This document shows, in pieces, positions 1 through 11,015 of a stretch of 64,000 bases of DNA; position 1 is the stretch's first letter; each line of letters begins with the position of its first letter. The DNA is taken from contig CM068827.1 in the NCBI GenBank assembly GCA_028554795.2, forward strand, positions 77,807,677 through 77,871,676, given 5' to 3'. This DNA is from Sinohyriopsis cumingii (lineage: Eukaryota; Mollusca; Bivalvia; Unionida; Unionidae). Made by a program: the position numbers and the translations under genes. The notes under the pieces were generated by a model, which did no database searches, was not told where the DNA came from, and was given only the letters and a program-made list of their open reading frames with translations.

Positions 1-2
1 TG

Positions 3-260
3 TTGATGAAGTATAAGAAACTTGGCTGCAATATGTCTCTAAAGATTCACTTCCTTCATTCCCATTTGGATTTCTTTCCTAGCAACTGTGGTATTGTTAG
101 TGATGAACACGGCGAACGTTTTCATCAAGATATCGCAACAATGGAACAAAGATACCAGGGAAAATGGTCCACTACAATGCTGGCTGACTACTGCTGGACA
201 CTCCTCAGAGATGCTCCCGAACAGCTGTACAAGAGACAGGCGAAGAAATCTAAGATGTAG
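3..260 (+). CDS. C-terminal fragment of a conserved dispersed protein family, truncated at the window edge
   Basis: The reading frame is open to the left edge. It begins at a non-ATG codon (TTG), so the true start lies outside the window, and it stops at 258-260. The peptide contains HSHLDFFPSNCG, VSDEHGERFHQDI, MEQRYQGKW and MLADYCWTL, and ends in a basic KRQAKKSKM tail. I recognise these as the conserved C-terminal motifs of a family of uncharacterised proteins that recurs many times in arthropod, cnidarian and molluscan genomes. That copy pattern suggests a mobile-element origin. The frame is intact over 85 codons, so this could be a young copy or the last exon of a host gene. I do not know the biochemical function. 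An AATAAA at 520-525 is a plausible polyadenylation signal for a transcript ending here. Confidence 0.6.
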   Translation: MMKYKKLGCNMSLKIHFLHSHLDFFPSNCGIVSDEHGERFHQDIATMEQRYQGKWSTTMLADYCWTLLRDAPEQLYKRQAKKSKM

Positions 261-1028
261 TCAATGACTTGATTTTTTATAGGTAGGCTATTACAGTTGA
301 CCTTTTACTATTGGAATGCATTTCGTTATGTAAACATTAATTTCTTGCAGATTACAAAAAAACTAGAGCCAATTTTGCAATTTGACTGTCATATTCGTGT
401 TCAGCACATAAAAATTGATAAGAATTGACTAATTTTATTTCAGTAACATGACTTTTGTAAAAATTTGTTGTCCAGTGTAGTTTATGTATACGTAAAATGA
501 AAGCAAGCAATGCATCATGAATAAAGTATAATATTGCTTATGTATTATATTAATTATTGCTGTTTCCATATTTTCAGCTTTTCAAATGTGCATAGATTTA
601 ACTAAATCACGAATAACATCTTCCCTTGATAATTGCACACATTTAAATAACAGTGTGGATTTTGGCAGATGTTTTCCTACTTGCTGGTGAAAACACCCAA
701 TCTACAATTTGCCATTAAAGACCCCTACACCTGGAAAGGGAAACAAAACAACAAAACTTTGCTCCATTTCAGAACCCCAAAGAAGTTTATGAATACAAAT
801 ATAAATAGATGAAAAATCAGACGTTTATCGGATATGAAACAGTAACACACTCTCTATGTTTATGTTTCACGATTCTAGCCAAGACAAATGAGAGGAGGAC
901 AGAATATAAACTTTTTGTAGATAATTTTATTTATAAAGGTGGGGCTCTACAGTTTAGAACGTTGTATTGGGTTACAATTTTTAAGGAAAAAGGTTTTACT
1001 GCCTATATAAAAAGGCATTTTATATAAC
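261..1028. other. AT-rich non-coding stretch, possible 3' UTR with polyadenylation signal
   Basis: No supported gene. AATAAA at 520-525 lies about 260 bp after the stop of the preceding frame and could end its transcript. The open frame at 809-1027 shows no recognisable motif and runs into the 3' tail of the neighbouring LINE, so I treat it as chance. Confidence 0.35.
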
Positions 1029-1233
1029 AAAAATAATAATAATGAGGACTTTGTTTAGCGCCTACTCTTTAGAAGCTCATAGCGCTTTACAACATTAGAC
1101 AACACCAATAGTATAAAAAACATAATGATATAATTACAAAAACAAACACAATGAAATTAGAAAACATTAAAAAAACATGCTGAGAATATTTAAGGTAAGA
1201 AACATTATTAGGTCTTTAAGTTTGTTCTTGCAG

Positions 1234-1694
1234 TCAAAATAAGTGAGTTTTGAGAGCCCTCTTGAATGTGATCACTGTGTCTTTGTGTCTAAGTTCAGTG
1301 GGCAATTCATTCCACGTTGCCTGGCCCTGGTATGCAAAAGAACGCTGTCCATATGACTTTGTTTTCATAGTGGGAATAATGAGTATACAATTGTCAGAAG
1401 AGGAACGTAAGTATCTTGCTGGTGTGTACACATGGGTGAGGTCGGGTAGGTATGTTGGACTAGAGTCCGAAAGTGACACGTACCACAGAGAACAAATTTT
1501 GTGTTTGATTCTGGATCGAATGGATAGCTGTGTAGGGTACAGAGCAGCGGGGAAGTGTGCTCTGATCGTGGTACTCTAAGTATGATATGAGCAGCTGTGT
1601 TTTGAACTTTTTGAAGTTTCTGGAGCTGATATTGAGATGAACCAGACAGAATTGAGTTACAATAGTCCAGTCTTGAAAATACTAATGAACACAC
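1234..1694 (-). pseudogene. C-terminal tail of LINE copy 1 polyprotein
   Basis: Two overlapping frames cover the tail. The upstream one (1365-1694) has VFSRLDYCNSIL and LQKVQNTAAHIILR, the usual post-RT blocks of CR1/Jockey-group LINEs. The downstream one (1234-1479) has SYGQRSFAYQGQATWNELP followed by LRHKDTVITFKRALKTHLF, the normal C-terminus of these elements. The change of frame near 1480-1500 marks at least one indel. The function of this region within the element is unknown. Confidence 0.75.
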
Positions 1695-1847
1695 AAGTGT
1701 TTTAGTGCATCAGCTGAAAGATATTTGCAAATTGAGCTGATGCGTCTCAGCTCAAGATATGCAGCCTTGCATATGTTCATGACATGTTGGTGCAATGTGA
1801 GAGTACTGTCCAGAGTAACAACTAGGTTTCGTACCGATTGTGTGAAT

Positions 1848-2093
1848 TTAATGTTGGTGTTGCTGATATTTGCTGATATTTATTGTTTGAGGTAAAGGAT
1901 GTGAATGAGAAAGTCTTTGTGTTGTGATCAGAATGGCCTCAGTTTTATCATCATTCATCTGCAGCTTGTTACATGTCATCCATGATTTCATAACAGAAAT
2001 GCACCTCGCTACACCTTGAATGGTAGCATCAACTTCAGTTGGGTGGCTAGATTTGTATATTTGGGTGTAATCAGCGTACACTTGGTGAGACAC
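1848..2093 (-). pseudogene. RT motif C and thumb fragment of LINE copy 1, catalytic site mutated
   Basis: SHQVYADYTQIYKSSHP corresponds to RT motif C. The catalytic pair expected as YADD reads YADY, so the second metal-binding aspartate is lost. MKSWMTCNKLQMNDDKTE is the conserved block after motif C (motif D region), followed by AILITTQR. A short internal duplication (TTTGCTGATA twice near 1870-1890 on plus) has shifted the frame at the end. Confidence 0.75.
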
Positions 2094-2104
2094 TGGATGA
2101 TGAT

Positions 2105-2982
2105 CTATGACACTTTAGAGCGACTGAGTGTACATAATGAAGAGAACATGTCGAAGAATAGACCCCTGTGGAACACCACAACATAGATCAAATGGGCTGG
2201 AATGTATTCCATTTGCAGATACAATGTGTGTCCTGTTGACCAAGTAGGACTTGAACCACAGTAAGGCTGTATCATGAATGCCAAATACATGCTGGAGACG
2301 GTGAAGTAATATATCATGGTTATTGTATCAAATGCTGCAGAGAAATCAAGGAGGGTGAGGACTGTAATCTTTCCGCTATCCAGCGCAGAGAGAATATCAT
2401 TAACTACTTTTAGAAGAGTAGTTTCAGTACTGTGGCAAGGGCGATATGCAGATTGTACACTGCTAAAAAGACTGTTTGAATTTAGATGAGATACAAGCTG
2501 GGATAGAACAACCTTTTCTAAGATTTTTGATATGAATGGGAGATTAAAAACTGGGCGGTAGTTCTTTAAATCGTTATGGTCTAGTGTTGGTTTCTTCAGC
2601 AGAGGCTTTACAATGGCAGTGTTGAAAAATGATGGCAATACTGGATCTAAGCACCCAGGCAGCGTGATGTTGGAATTGGATCAAGTTCACATGACTTTGG
2701 TGCACTCTTCATCACGATTATACGTACGGAATCCATAGAGACAGGTTAAAATGCTGCTAATGGTTGCCGCTGAAATTCTGTATCCCAACTGTATGGTGAC
2801 GAGTCAATTGAAACTGTGTTGTCAAGCTTATCTCTAATGGTTTGTACTTTGTCACGGAAGAAATTTGCAAACATGTCCGGAAGGTCGACTGGAGAGAAGG
2901 TAGTTGGAAGTGGTGTAGATTTGTTCATTGACATTAGCTTGTTAGTAATCTCGAAGAGCTCTTTGCAGCTGGAACTTTCCAT
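2105..2982 (-). pseudogene. Reverse transcriptase fingers and palm (first part) of LINE copy 1
   Basis: The segment 2746-2982 is the linker before the RT (MESSSCKELFEITNKL and on, ending FQRQPLAAF). After a frame change, 2105-2638 carries IVKPLLKKP, LKNYRPVFNLPFISKI (RT blocks 1-2), SVQSAYRPCHSTET, and motif A as LTLLDFSAAFDTI. Just after motif A the frame is lost: the peptide after FDTI reads nonsense although copy 2 continues with DHDILLHRL. About 16 residues before SFFNTAIV appear deleted relative to copy 2. No functional polymerase can be made from this copy. Confidence 0.8.
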
Positions 2983-3132
2983 GATCTTAGTAGCATAGTG
3001 GGCTGATTTCGCTGCATGGACTATATTTGTGACATTCTTCTTAGCGGCTTCATAGATTTGCTTATGAATAGTGAGTCTGGTGGAAAACCAAAGCCTCTCA
3101 GCTTTACGGCGGTCTCTTTTAGCAGTGCGAAG

Positions 3133-3669
3133 CTAGTCCCTAACACTGCTATACCATGGAGAACACTTTTGAATTGATACTCTGCACTTGATAGCTGGAG
3201 CAGGTTTGTCAAGGAATGAACGCAGGCAGTTATCGAGTTGTTCTGCGGTAAGAGGTAAGCAAGTTGTTAGGTTAGCTTGGATGTCGTGCATTAGTTTGGT
3301 TCTATTTATCATACGGAGAATTCTCTTAGTAGCAGATAAAGGTGGAGGGTTAGGGACTGATACGTCAAGATGGCATATAATGCAGAGGTGATCTGATGCA
3401 AGGTCATGGGATACCAGGTAGAACCATAGAATGTTATCATCAGGTCTATGAAGAATCCAGTCTAAAATGTGACCATGTTTATGGGTGGGTTGGTTAACTG
3501 ACTGTTTGAGGTTGAAAACATTAATAGAATCTAGGAGGTTTGATGCATTTGGGTTTAAGGGAGAGTCAAAGTGAAATTTGAAATCTCCAAGAATAATTAG
3601 GTTGCCACCTATCGAATTTCCATAGTGCAGGAGATTCGGAAACTGCTCCAAAAAGAGAGAGTCAGCCAT
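3133..3669 (-). pseudogene. Endonuclease (EEP) C-terminal half plus linker of LINE copy 1
   Basis: The 178-codon frame starts inside the endonuclease. LIILGDFKFHFD corresponds to the conserved GDFN block, and LASDHLCI carries the SDH triad that supplies the catalytic histidine in the exonuclease-endonuclease-phosphatase family. In an active element this domain nicks the target DNA to prime reverse transcription. After about residue 120 the sequence becomes the linker (MINRTKLMHDIQANL and onward), ending at a stop in SPWYSSVRD. The N-terminal blocks holding the metal-binding glutamate are missing because the copy is 5'-truncated. The expected GDFN asparagine is lysine here. Confidence 0.8.
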
Positions 3670-3766
3670 CTTGTGTTTTATGCTAGGAGGATGGCGGTAG
3701 AGGCAGAAAAAATGGACTGACCTTTGCTCCAGTGTGAGTGTGGTTTGTACTAGTCTTAGATATTAT

Positions 3767-6017
3767 GAAAAGACCTTTTAATTCCCTTTAATTTGGTGTA
3801 TGATTGATGTGTGTAATATGCAATATGTGTTGTAGAGTATACAGCTTGGCCTTACGTAAGATGGACACTTACTAAAACAATGCTAGCTCCATTTGGTCAT
3901 TTTCACTTTTGGACTTCAGAAGTAAATTGTAAACAAAAGAGCCTAAAACTATTTTTCTTTTCCATTTTATACATTTTGTAATTCACTTATTGTACTCTAT
4001 CAAGCTGTTATTTTCTTGTGAGGCAAATTCGCTTTCCCTATTTTAATAACTGTTAATGGTAGTATACTTCATACTAATTCAGACTCATTTTTCAAGCACA
4101 TGGGATCTGTAATTTTGCTTAGCTGTGTTCTTGGATCATGAACAATTTCCAAAAGTACAATATCAAAAGAGATTTCAGTCACACTACATGAAGTTAACAA
4201 GGAGGTACGCCATGTCTCTCACACTGTGCATGTTGCAGATGTAAACAACTTCACTTTACACGTCATTCTCGCAGTTGATACTGTCTGCTGAGCGCCCATA
4301 ATTATTATAAGCCTATTTTTTGTGAATAATGTAAAAACAAAGATATTTATATCATTGGAATAAATAAAATAGTCTACGTGACCCCCTTTCGTATCAAAAT
4401 ACAGTACTTTTAGCATCAGCTGATACTATTTAGGCTATTTTGGAATGATTGTCTTTATTGTTTGATATGCGATGAACGAAATATGAAAGTATAAATAGTG
4501 TTTACTTTAATGGCAAGAAACGTCTTGCTAGAAGTGAAAGATGATTTATTTCCCCTTATTCATAAAGGTAGTAGTAATTCTCACGTGAAGGGATCACGAA
4601 CATGAATGACATACTGTTTTAGTAGTACGATACCAAACCCTAGCACATCATTCACATCTTTAGAGTTACCAAGGATCAAAACCACTTATATTATATCTAA
4701 ACTCTGCTGATTACTGAGGATCATTCAGACTAGTCCTCCAGCTTGTTTAAATATGACACTGATCATTATTTGGATGCAGTGGAGAGGAGAGGTTTGTGGG
4801 TAGATATATACATGCCTATATGCATAAAGGCATCTAACGTATTTATTGGCGTACGTTTTATTTCTCATATATATTTCAATCTAGTTAGAATTCTTTGTGT
4901 CAAAATAGTGTAGATAAACAGCTATCATTGAGAATTATTTAGTTCATTTAGTTTTCCAAAATTAATTTAATAATACGGCTAGACATTTCAAGATCAGTAA
5001 TGTTGCTGGTGGATGCTGTCTGACCTACCACCATATACAATTTTAATCTTCTCTTTTCAAATCGCTGTGGCCACACTTCGACTCATACTGCAGGTTCAAA
5101 AATAAAATATAGGCCATAACATGCGATATCCTTTACTGATAGTTTGAAAACACTAAAACTCTACCATCACACATCGGCTACTCACCCTCTTTGAATCAAA
5201 TTTTGAACAAATATAAGAAAGAAACATAGGCACAAATGTAAAATATTTATTCCAAAAAGCTACCAGACCAATAATAAAGGTAATGTTAAAGCAAATAAAA
5301 CGAAACAAAACAAAAACGAAACAGACAACCACTGTGAAAACCACCATCCCACAAACGTAAAAAGACAAATTTGGATAACAGCTCTCGCAAGTTTGAAAAA
5401 AACAAGAAAAGGAAAACATGACCACATATCCTAGACAAAAATGAACCAAAAAAAAAAACCACAACAAGAAACAGAAAGAAGTCCACACAGTTCACGAACT
5501 CTCAACAGTGAAACAGTTACACTATAAGACGAACTTCTATGTTTTAAAAACATAAATGACCTACTTTCAAATTTATTTTTTTGTAAATTTGAGAACTCAT
5601 CTCTCTTCATGCCTCATGTATATCTGTCTGTATCCACAGTCTTATGCGATCTGATAACTGCCCTTGAGATAATTCAAACATTTGAGGGTTTTGTTGCAGA
5701 TATATCCCTTCCCTTGATGTTGATTACTAGTGATGGCAATAGTTTGGATTCATCTTTTATACCAACATAATGATATATATTCTCATTCCATCATATAGAA
5801 CATGTTAATAATTCTTTTCTTTTTCTTTATATCATTCTAAGTAATCGAATCTAGTTATCATATATTTCATAAAAATCCAATTCATCAAATTAATTCCCTG
5901 TGTTTTAAATTTAATCTATTTGTCTAGGACATCTGTTAAACCGATGCTGTATCTAACCAAACCGTATTTTAATTGTCTATCTACGTGATTACGCATTTCA
6001 TGTAGAACACATTCAAC
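3767..6017. other. AT-rich stretch without supported genes
   Basis: I see no coding region with recognisable motifs. The minus-strand frames around 5150-5495 arise from an A-rich plus strand (runs such as CAAAACAAAAACGAAAC) and give phenylalanine-rich nonsense. No repeat here matches another part of the window. Confidence 0.5.
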
Positions 6018-6897
6018 AACATAAAAACATATATAATCCATATTTTTTCACTTACACAAGACATTTTGTTCTTGAACAATTTAGACAATCTACATACAAG
6101 TATTTGTGAGTGAATCATAGTTATCTACGAGCAATGCAAAATATTCAATCCTATCAAAGATCTATCACAATTATTTCCTTTCCAAATAACCTGTTCTACA
6201 AAATTCTCCGGCGTTTGGATATCAACAGTTTTTTCCTCAAGAAAGGTAACTTGGCGATAGGTAAAACGTGGAAATATTTTTTTTAATACCCTGAATCTAA
6301 TTAGATATTATGCTATTCATACATTATAAACGTAGATAAAAAATTAATTTATAAATATGTATTGAAATTATTTCCTATGAACGGTTATTTAGTTAAACCG
6401 TGTCATATTGTGATTTCGAATTCATATCGCTTTGAATTGCTACCAAATAGAAACATAAACATAAAAACATATATAATCCATATTTTTTCACTTACACAAG
6501 ACATTTTGTTCTTGACCAATTTAGACAATCTACATACAAGTATTTGTGAGTCACTCATAGTTATCTACGTGCAATGCAAAATATTCAATCCTATCAAAGA
6601 TCTATCACGATTATTTCCTTTCCAAATAACCTGTTCTACAAAATTCCCCGGCGTTTGGATATCAACAGTTTTTTCCCTCAAGAAAGGTAACTTGGCGATA
6701 GGTAAAACGTGGAAATATTTTTGTAATACCCTGAACCTAATTAGATATTATGCTATTCATACATTGTAAACGTAGATAAAAAATTACTTTAAAAATATGT
6801 ATTGTAATTATTTCCTATGAAAGGTTATTTAGTTAAATCGTGTTATATTGTGATTTCAGATTCATATCGGTTTGAGTTACCACCAAATAGAAGCACA
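6018..6897. repeat. Tandem duplication, two units of 440 bp
   Basis: Units 6018-6457 and 6458-6897 are nearly identical. Both begin AACATAAAAACATATATAAT and end in CCAAATAGAA. Differences are scattered single bases and small indels, for example GTGAATCATAG against GTCACTCATAG. The open frame at 6362-6769 spans the junction and is a by-product of the second unit. The duplication looks fairly young for this region. Confidence 0.85.
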
Positions 6898-7339
6898 AAC
6901 CTGGTGATAAAACACAATGCGTGTTACTGCCCTCTGTTTCAATGACTTAGCGACACTAACTCAAGATGTGAGGGCTTAAGTCATATTTATAAGTCTGTTG
7001 GTTGGCGCTAACACCCACCAAATTAGCAGTCAAGAAGTTTATACCTCTTAAGCTGGCAATCAGTTCTTTTAAAATTGCAAGTGAAAGGTTATACAATTAT
7101 TATACGGGGTGCCGGTTTTGGTCCAAAAGTTGATATACCTTTGAAGTGTAACATATTTTCGAGTCCGTAAGACTAAGGTCACCTATTCGAAACATTCATT
7201 TCTCTAAGACCTTCTGGAATTCATAACTTAGCAATAAATTTAATTCTCCTTGAAAATACAAGCTACTCAGGCGGCTTATTAATTTCTCAAAAACAATCTT
7301 AAACGATGTGTGATGACTAGTTCTAAATAGGAGCAAGAT

Positions 7340-7639
7340 ATGGGTCGGAAATGTCCATGGTGCAGTCTTTCTCTGATACATGATATATCTAGATATGGCG
7401 TTTTTTCGTATAAGTTTCTCACTATAATACTATATAATTCATTCAGCATTGAGACTGAGTTAGGAGATGGAAGAGTCGAAACAGATTGCCCTTATTGTCA
7501 GAGACTAACAGAGGTCATTCGAAAGTATAACTTCAGATATGACTATGGAATACCTGTTATTATTGTCAGGAAAAAGGCCATTCATCCTCAGTGTCCGAAG
7601 AAAAAAGAGAATACGCAAGAGAAGCTGAAACGGAAGTAG
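7340..7639 (+). CDS. Unrecognised 99-codon ORF with two CPxC motifs (doubtful)
   Basis: I do not recognise this frame. It starts at ATG 7340 and contains CPWC near residue 5, a hydrophobic stretch (about residues 20-35), CPYC near residue 53, and a lysine-rich C-terminus. Two CPxC motifs could suggest zinc binding, and CPYC is also the glutaredoxin active-site signature, but the surrounding strand-helix pattern of glutaredoxin is not evident. Codon usage does not stand out, no second copy is present, and the frame could be chance. Confidence 0.15.
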   Translation: MGRKCPWCSLSLIHDISRYGVFSYKFLTIILYNSFSIETELGDGRVETDCPYCQRLTEVIRKYNFRYDYGIPVIIVRKKAIHPQCPKKKENTQEKLKRK

Positions 7640-8206
7640 AATCTATATCCATCAGATTTTTCAAGAAGTCAAGACATCGTTGAGGAAGAACCCACGTCAG
7701 TCAAGAAATTGAAACAATAAGACAGAATGCATAAAGAAAGAAAGACAAAATGGATTCTTTTGATGTGTTAGGAAATGGTCGTTGTGATTCAAAGAGGATA
7801 TACCAAAGACAGTGTGTATGTGTCTCTTGGACAAGATATTAAAAGAAACACTCACACGCGCGTATCATTGTATCACGTGATGGGCTTTAAGTTTTATTTG
7901 ATTTTGAAATCATTGAGCAGTGTCTCAAGAAAGGACCATTGGATGTTTATTATTTTAAAAGTTATGGATATGGAATCATCAGCTTTAGCTGTCTGAATCC
8001 ATTTTCACGGCCATGTCATACTTCTTCTGTTGCTTTTGCTACTTTTATAATAGTTATTGTAACTGCTGCTGCTGGCATGTCAGTGGCGGTGTGCGTGGAT
8101 GTAGTGATGAAAGGTTTGGAAATATTGACGCGTGTGAGATCTCTTTCTCGTGGGTGTACACACACATCGTTTATTTTACCTCCCTCCGTTCTTTAATCTT
8201 CAATGT

Positions 8207-8226
8207 TTCTTCTTCTTCTTCTTCTT
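8207..8226. repeat. (TTC)n microsatellite
   Basis: An uninterrupted TTC run of about 6.5 units followed by TTGGCGG. Confidence 0.8.
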
Positions 8227-9331
8227 GGCGGTGTTGAAATACAGACTGCTTCTGTCTTTGTAAAAGTTTCTCCAGTTCTACCTTCTGCCTCTTTCTGATA
8301 TCATCCACCAATAGGGGGCGATGGAGAAGGACGTGGAAGAAGTACTACAGGTGTAGGCAAACATTCTTGTGGATTAAAAAAAAATCAGCTGTACCTAATT
8401 TAAGGTCATACTCTTTTAGAAGAAGAATACTGTATGCAGCTGCATTACTAGTCGCAGTCAGCCATACGTATATAGTATTCAAACTACGCCGCAATAGTAA
8501 ACCTTACGAATATCCTGTACCTATATATTGAATGTGACGTCATGTGTCCGATGTCATGTGCCTGGAAGAGAGAACCCACACCTTAGCTGAATTCTGCAAC
8601 GTGCGTTTGGATTGGTGGAACATTTCAATCCCTTTATATCCGATCTTAGTCTATATATTCAAGTGCATTGTTCCATTGTTTCACCTACGCTCAAGTCCAT
8701 GTAAGCATAGATGACATGTGTACCACGACAGAATATTCCACGCTTGTTTCGAGCATGTTAATTAAATCAGACTACGTGGTCTATTTGAAGACATCGTGGT
8801 TTTCACCAGGATTATGGTAATATCTATCTGGAAGAGAAGAGTGTATGTGGAAAGGGATGGGTACTTAAAGACGGTATTGTTGTATGGCTCAGCAGTATAA
8901 AGACGTATTAGAAGAACAATGAAGCGGTGTGGTAGATGTTAGCTTACTTACATTAACAACTCTACCGTTCCGTTTCCGAGCCGACCAGATCACAAGCATA
9001 GACAGATACTAATATTATTTGCCAAAATGATTCTGCTTGTTCTGTTTGTGTCTATTTATGTCGTTCTTGTGAATAACCAAAACCAAAACACTTTTCACCA
9101 CTTCCTTCTTTTGTTCAATAGTATGTTTGTATTTAAGAGAATTGTAGTGTCTATATACAACTTTTACCCTTGTGCGCATGTTTGTGTGAATGCGTGAAAA
9201 TGTGTGTACAACATTTCCTCCCATTTTGGTTGGATGATAGTAATGAAAACGCGGGTTCTGGATTGTATATAAAGTGTGTTTGGATAGTGGATAAGGATTC
9301 TAGTATTACATTTTCCCTTGTGCCTCAAAAC

Positions 9332-9479
9332 TAGTGGTTCACAAACTTTTCGGGCCACCACCCCTTGGTAATCCTCAGCGCCACCTACCTTACCCGTAAA
9401 ACTCATTATTCCGCATTAGCGCCCTCTCGGTAATCCCACTGTCCCCAGGTGGCGGTACTGCCCACTATGGGAACCACTG
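9332..9479. mobile_element. Candidate non-autonomous hAT-type MITE, about 148 bp
   Basis: The left end reads TAGTGGTTCACAAACTTTTC. The reverse complement of the right end reads CAGTGGTTCCCATAGTGGG. They share AGTGGTTC-CA, and CAGTGGTTC is a typical hAT terminus. The interior is more GC-rich than its surroundings. The expected 8-bp target duplication is weak (CTCAAAAC on the left, CACTGAAC on the right, 5 of 8 matching). I infer an old, non-autonomous copy. Confidence 0.45.
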
Positions 9480-10730
9480 CACTGAACTGTCGACCCTTTT
9501 CCCTTCACCATTCTAACATTACATTTTTCCTAATCTCTATTAACTCTTTCGTCTCCACAAACACTTGTGTCTCTATAACACCATTCCAATGTTTAACCGA
9601 TAAACCCATTTGACACCGATTTCCCCCTTGCCTTATTGCCTTCCCCGCATGTTAACCAACGACGCAATGTTAATTCCCTTTTATCCGCAATATGCCCACA
9701 CAGCTACTTAGATGGGTCGATATCAAATTTCCTTTGTAGTGCAATAGAAGATATTTGCAACGAGAATTGTTTAAGTACTAAAGTACTCTCCACCAGTCTG
9801 AAAATCATTCGATTATGTGTCCTGCGCGATTTGCATTGCTCCCAGTATCAACCTGTCTTCAGTAATATAACAAGATGTTCAAGAATTATATCGATCAATT
9901 CTGAACCACTGTTCTGTGCCAAGGAAATTCGCGGAATTTCAACCAACACTCTTCCACCTTAAAATATTTTTGTAAATTGTCAAACTGTAATCTAGAAATG
10001 AGTACATAAACGTGTCTACAAGTTTCATCAAAGTGTTTGCAAACGGTTCTGATTGAATGCTTGAGAGGAAGACAAGTAGCTCGTCACAGGCTTGGATAAA
10101 GTAAAAGCTCCGCCTGACCCAATTATTTGGTTGTTATCGAATTGTTCAAGAACATGTTTGACGCCCACATGGTCATACCTGATGTTTGGAATTAAAAGTA
10201 CCGATAATAAACTTGTACTAACAAGATTAATAATGTTAATCTGCACTACTAATGTTACAAGAGAGATAAATAAACTTTTGAAAGTAAGATGCCTTGTAAA
10301 GTTACTTTTAAGAGTACCGCTACTGAAATCATAAATTTACCCTATGAAGATATCGCTCATGAAATCTTTGGACGTTTCTTTATAATAAACATAATAATAG
10401 TATATCGGTCTTTTTGAATACAAAATCAATCCTCGTGTCCGTTGATATTGAACAGGACACCATGATATCACAAATCTGTTTTCGTGCCAAATTAATTTTG
10501 CAATAAAGCTATTTTAAGGTCTTTTTATTCTTCGTATCATTTACATCGGCTATCAGTTCTAAACATTCATTAATAGATGCAAAATCATCATGGCCAATTA
10601 ATTTCATGCCACTGGGACGTAATTTAATATCAAAACATATGCCACTGGGACGTATTTTTATATCAAAACATATCCTTCTGCAGAAGATAAATTATATGTG
10701 ATTGCGTATCGAAACATCCCCTCTTTCCGC
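9480..10730. other. No supported gene; includes a 33-bp tandem duplication
   Basis: The frame at 9636-9962 (108 codons, several cysteines) matches nothing I recognise. At 10606-10671 a 33-bp unit beginning ATGCCACTGGGACGTA is repeated twice. Confidence 0.4.
10606..10671. repeat. 33-bp direct duplication (2 units)
   Basis: Units at 10606-10638 and 10639-10671 both contain GCCACTGGGACGTA and ATATCAAAACAT, with a few substitutions between them. Confidence 0.8.
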
Positions 10731-11015
10731 ACGCCGGATGCGGATGCCCGTGGGTTCGATCCCCGGCCGGGTCATACCAAAGACTTACAAAATGGTACTA
10801 ACAGTTGCCTCGCTTGGCGCTCAGCATTAAGAGGTAAGTGTTAGGACTGGTCGGCCTGGTGTCAGGATAATGTGACTGGGTGGGACATCATGCTACATGT
10901 CTGCGGCAAGATGTTCTAGCCCTAGACATCAGTATAAACTGTCACTGCAGACACCGTTGCGATATGACTGAAAAATTGTTAAAGCTACGTTAACAAAATC
11001 CAAATCCAAATCCAC
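10731..11015 (+). mobile_element. SINE A copy 1 (tRNA-derived), head degraded
   Basis: An RNA polymerase III B box, GGTTCGATCC, lies at 10753-10762. The A-box part of the tRNA-like head is missing or scrambled. The body carries the family markers CATACCAAAGACTTACAAAA, TCGCTTGGCGCTCAGCATTA, GGTCGGCCTGGTGTCAGGAT and GACTGGGTGGGACATCATG. It ends in TTGTTAAAGCTACGTTAA and a short AAATCC-rich tail. The same markers recur in four other places in the window. Confidence 0.8.

Larger units (their letters stand above)
1029..3766 (-). mobile_element. CR1/L2-like non-LTR retrotransposon, copy 1, 5'-truncated and decayed
   Basis: Read on the minus strand, this copy carries the C-terminal part of an apurinic-type endonuclease, a linker, a reverse transcriptase and the LINE-specific C-terminal tail, in that order. 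It then has a short 3' UTR ending in an (ATT)n tail (AATAATAATAAT on plus at about 1032-1043). It aligns along its whole length with copy 2 at 39294-42267 and shares the same 3' terminus, next to ATGAGGACTTTG. Similarity stops near 3766, where copy 2 continues into the endonuclease N-terminus, so copy 1 is 5'-truncated. The coding frame is broken by several frameshifts and stops. CR1/L2-like is my best clade guess from the RT wording and the microsatellite tail. Confidence 0.85.
6898..9331. other. AT-rich stretch, one weak ORF and small repeats
   Basis: Apart from the doubtful frame at 7340-7639 and a (TTC)n run at 8207-8226, I see nothing that I can name. Frames at 7775-8237 are short, overlapping and free of recognisable motifs. 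Confidence 0.4.

Noticed and set aside
1250..1579. 109-codon plus-strand frame
   Set aside because: Antisense shadow of the LINE copy 1 C-terminal tail.
5153..5495. Phenylalanine-rich membrane protein on the minus strand
   Set aside because: Arises from an A-rich plus strand in two overlapping frames; hydrophobicity follows from base composition.
7340..7639. Glutaredoxin-like protein (CPYC motif)
   Set aside because: Only the four-residue motif fits; the preceding beta strand and the TVP and GG blocks of glutaredoxins are absent. Kept only as a doubtful ORF.
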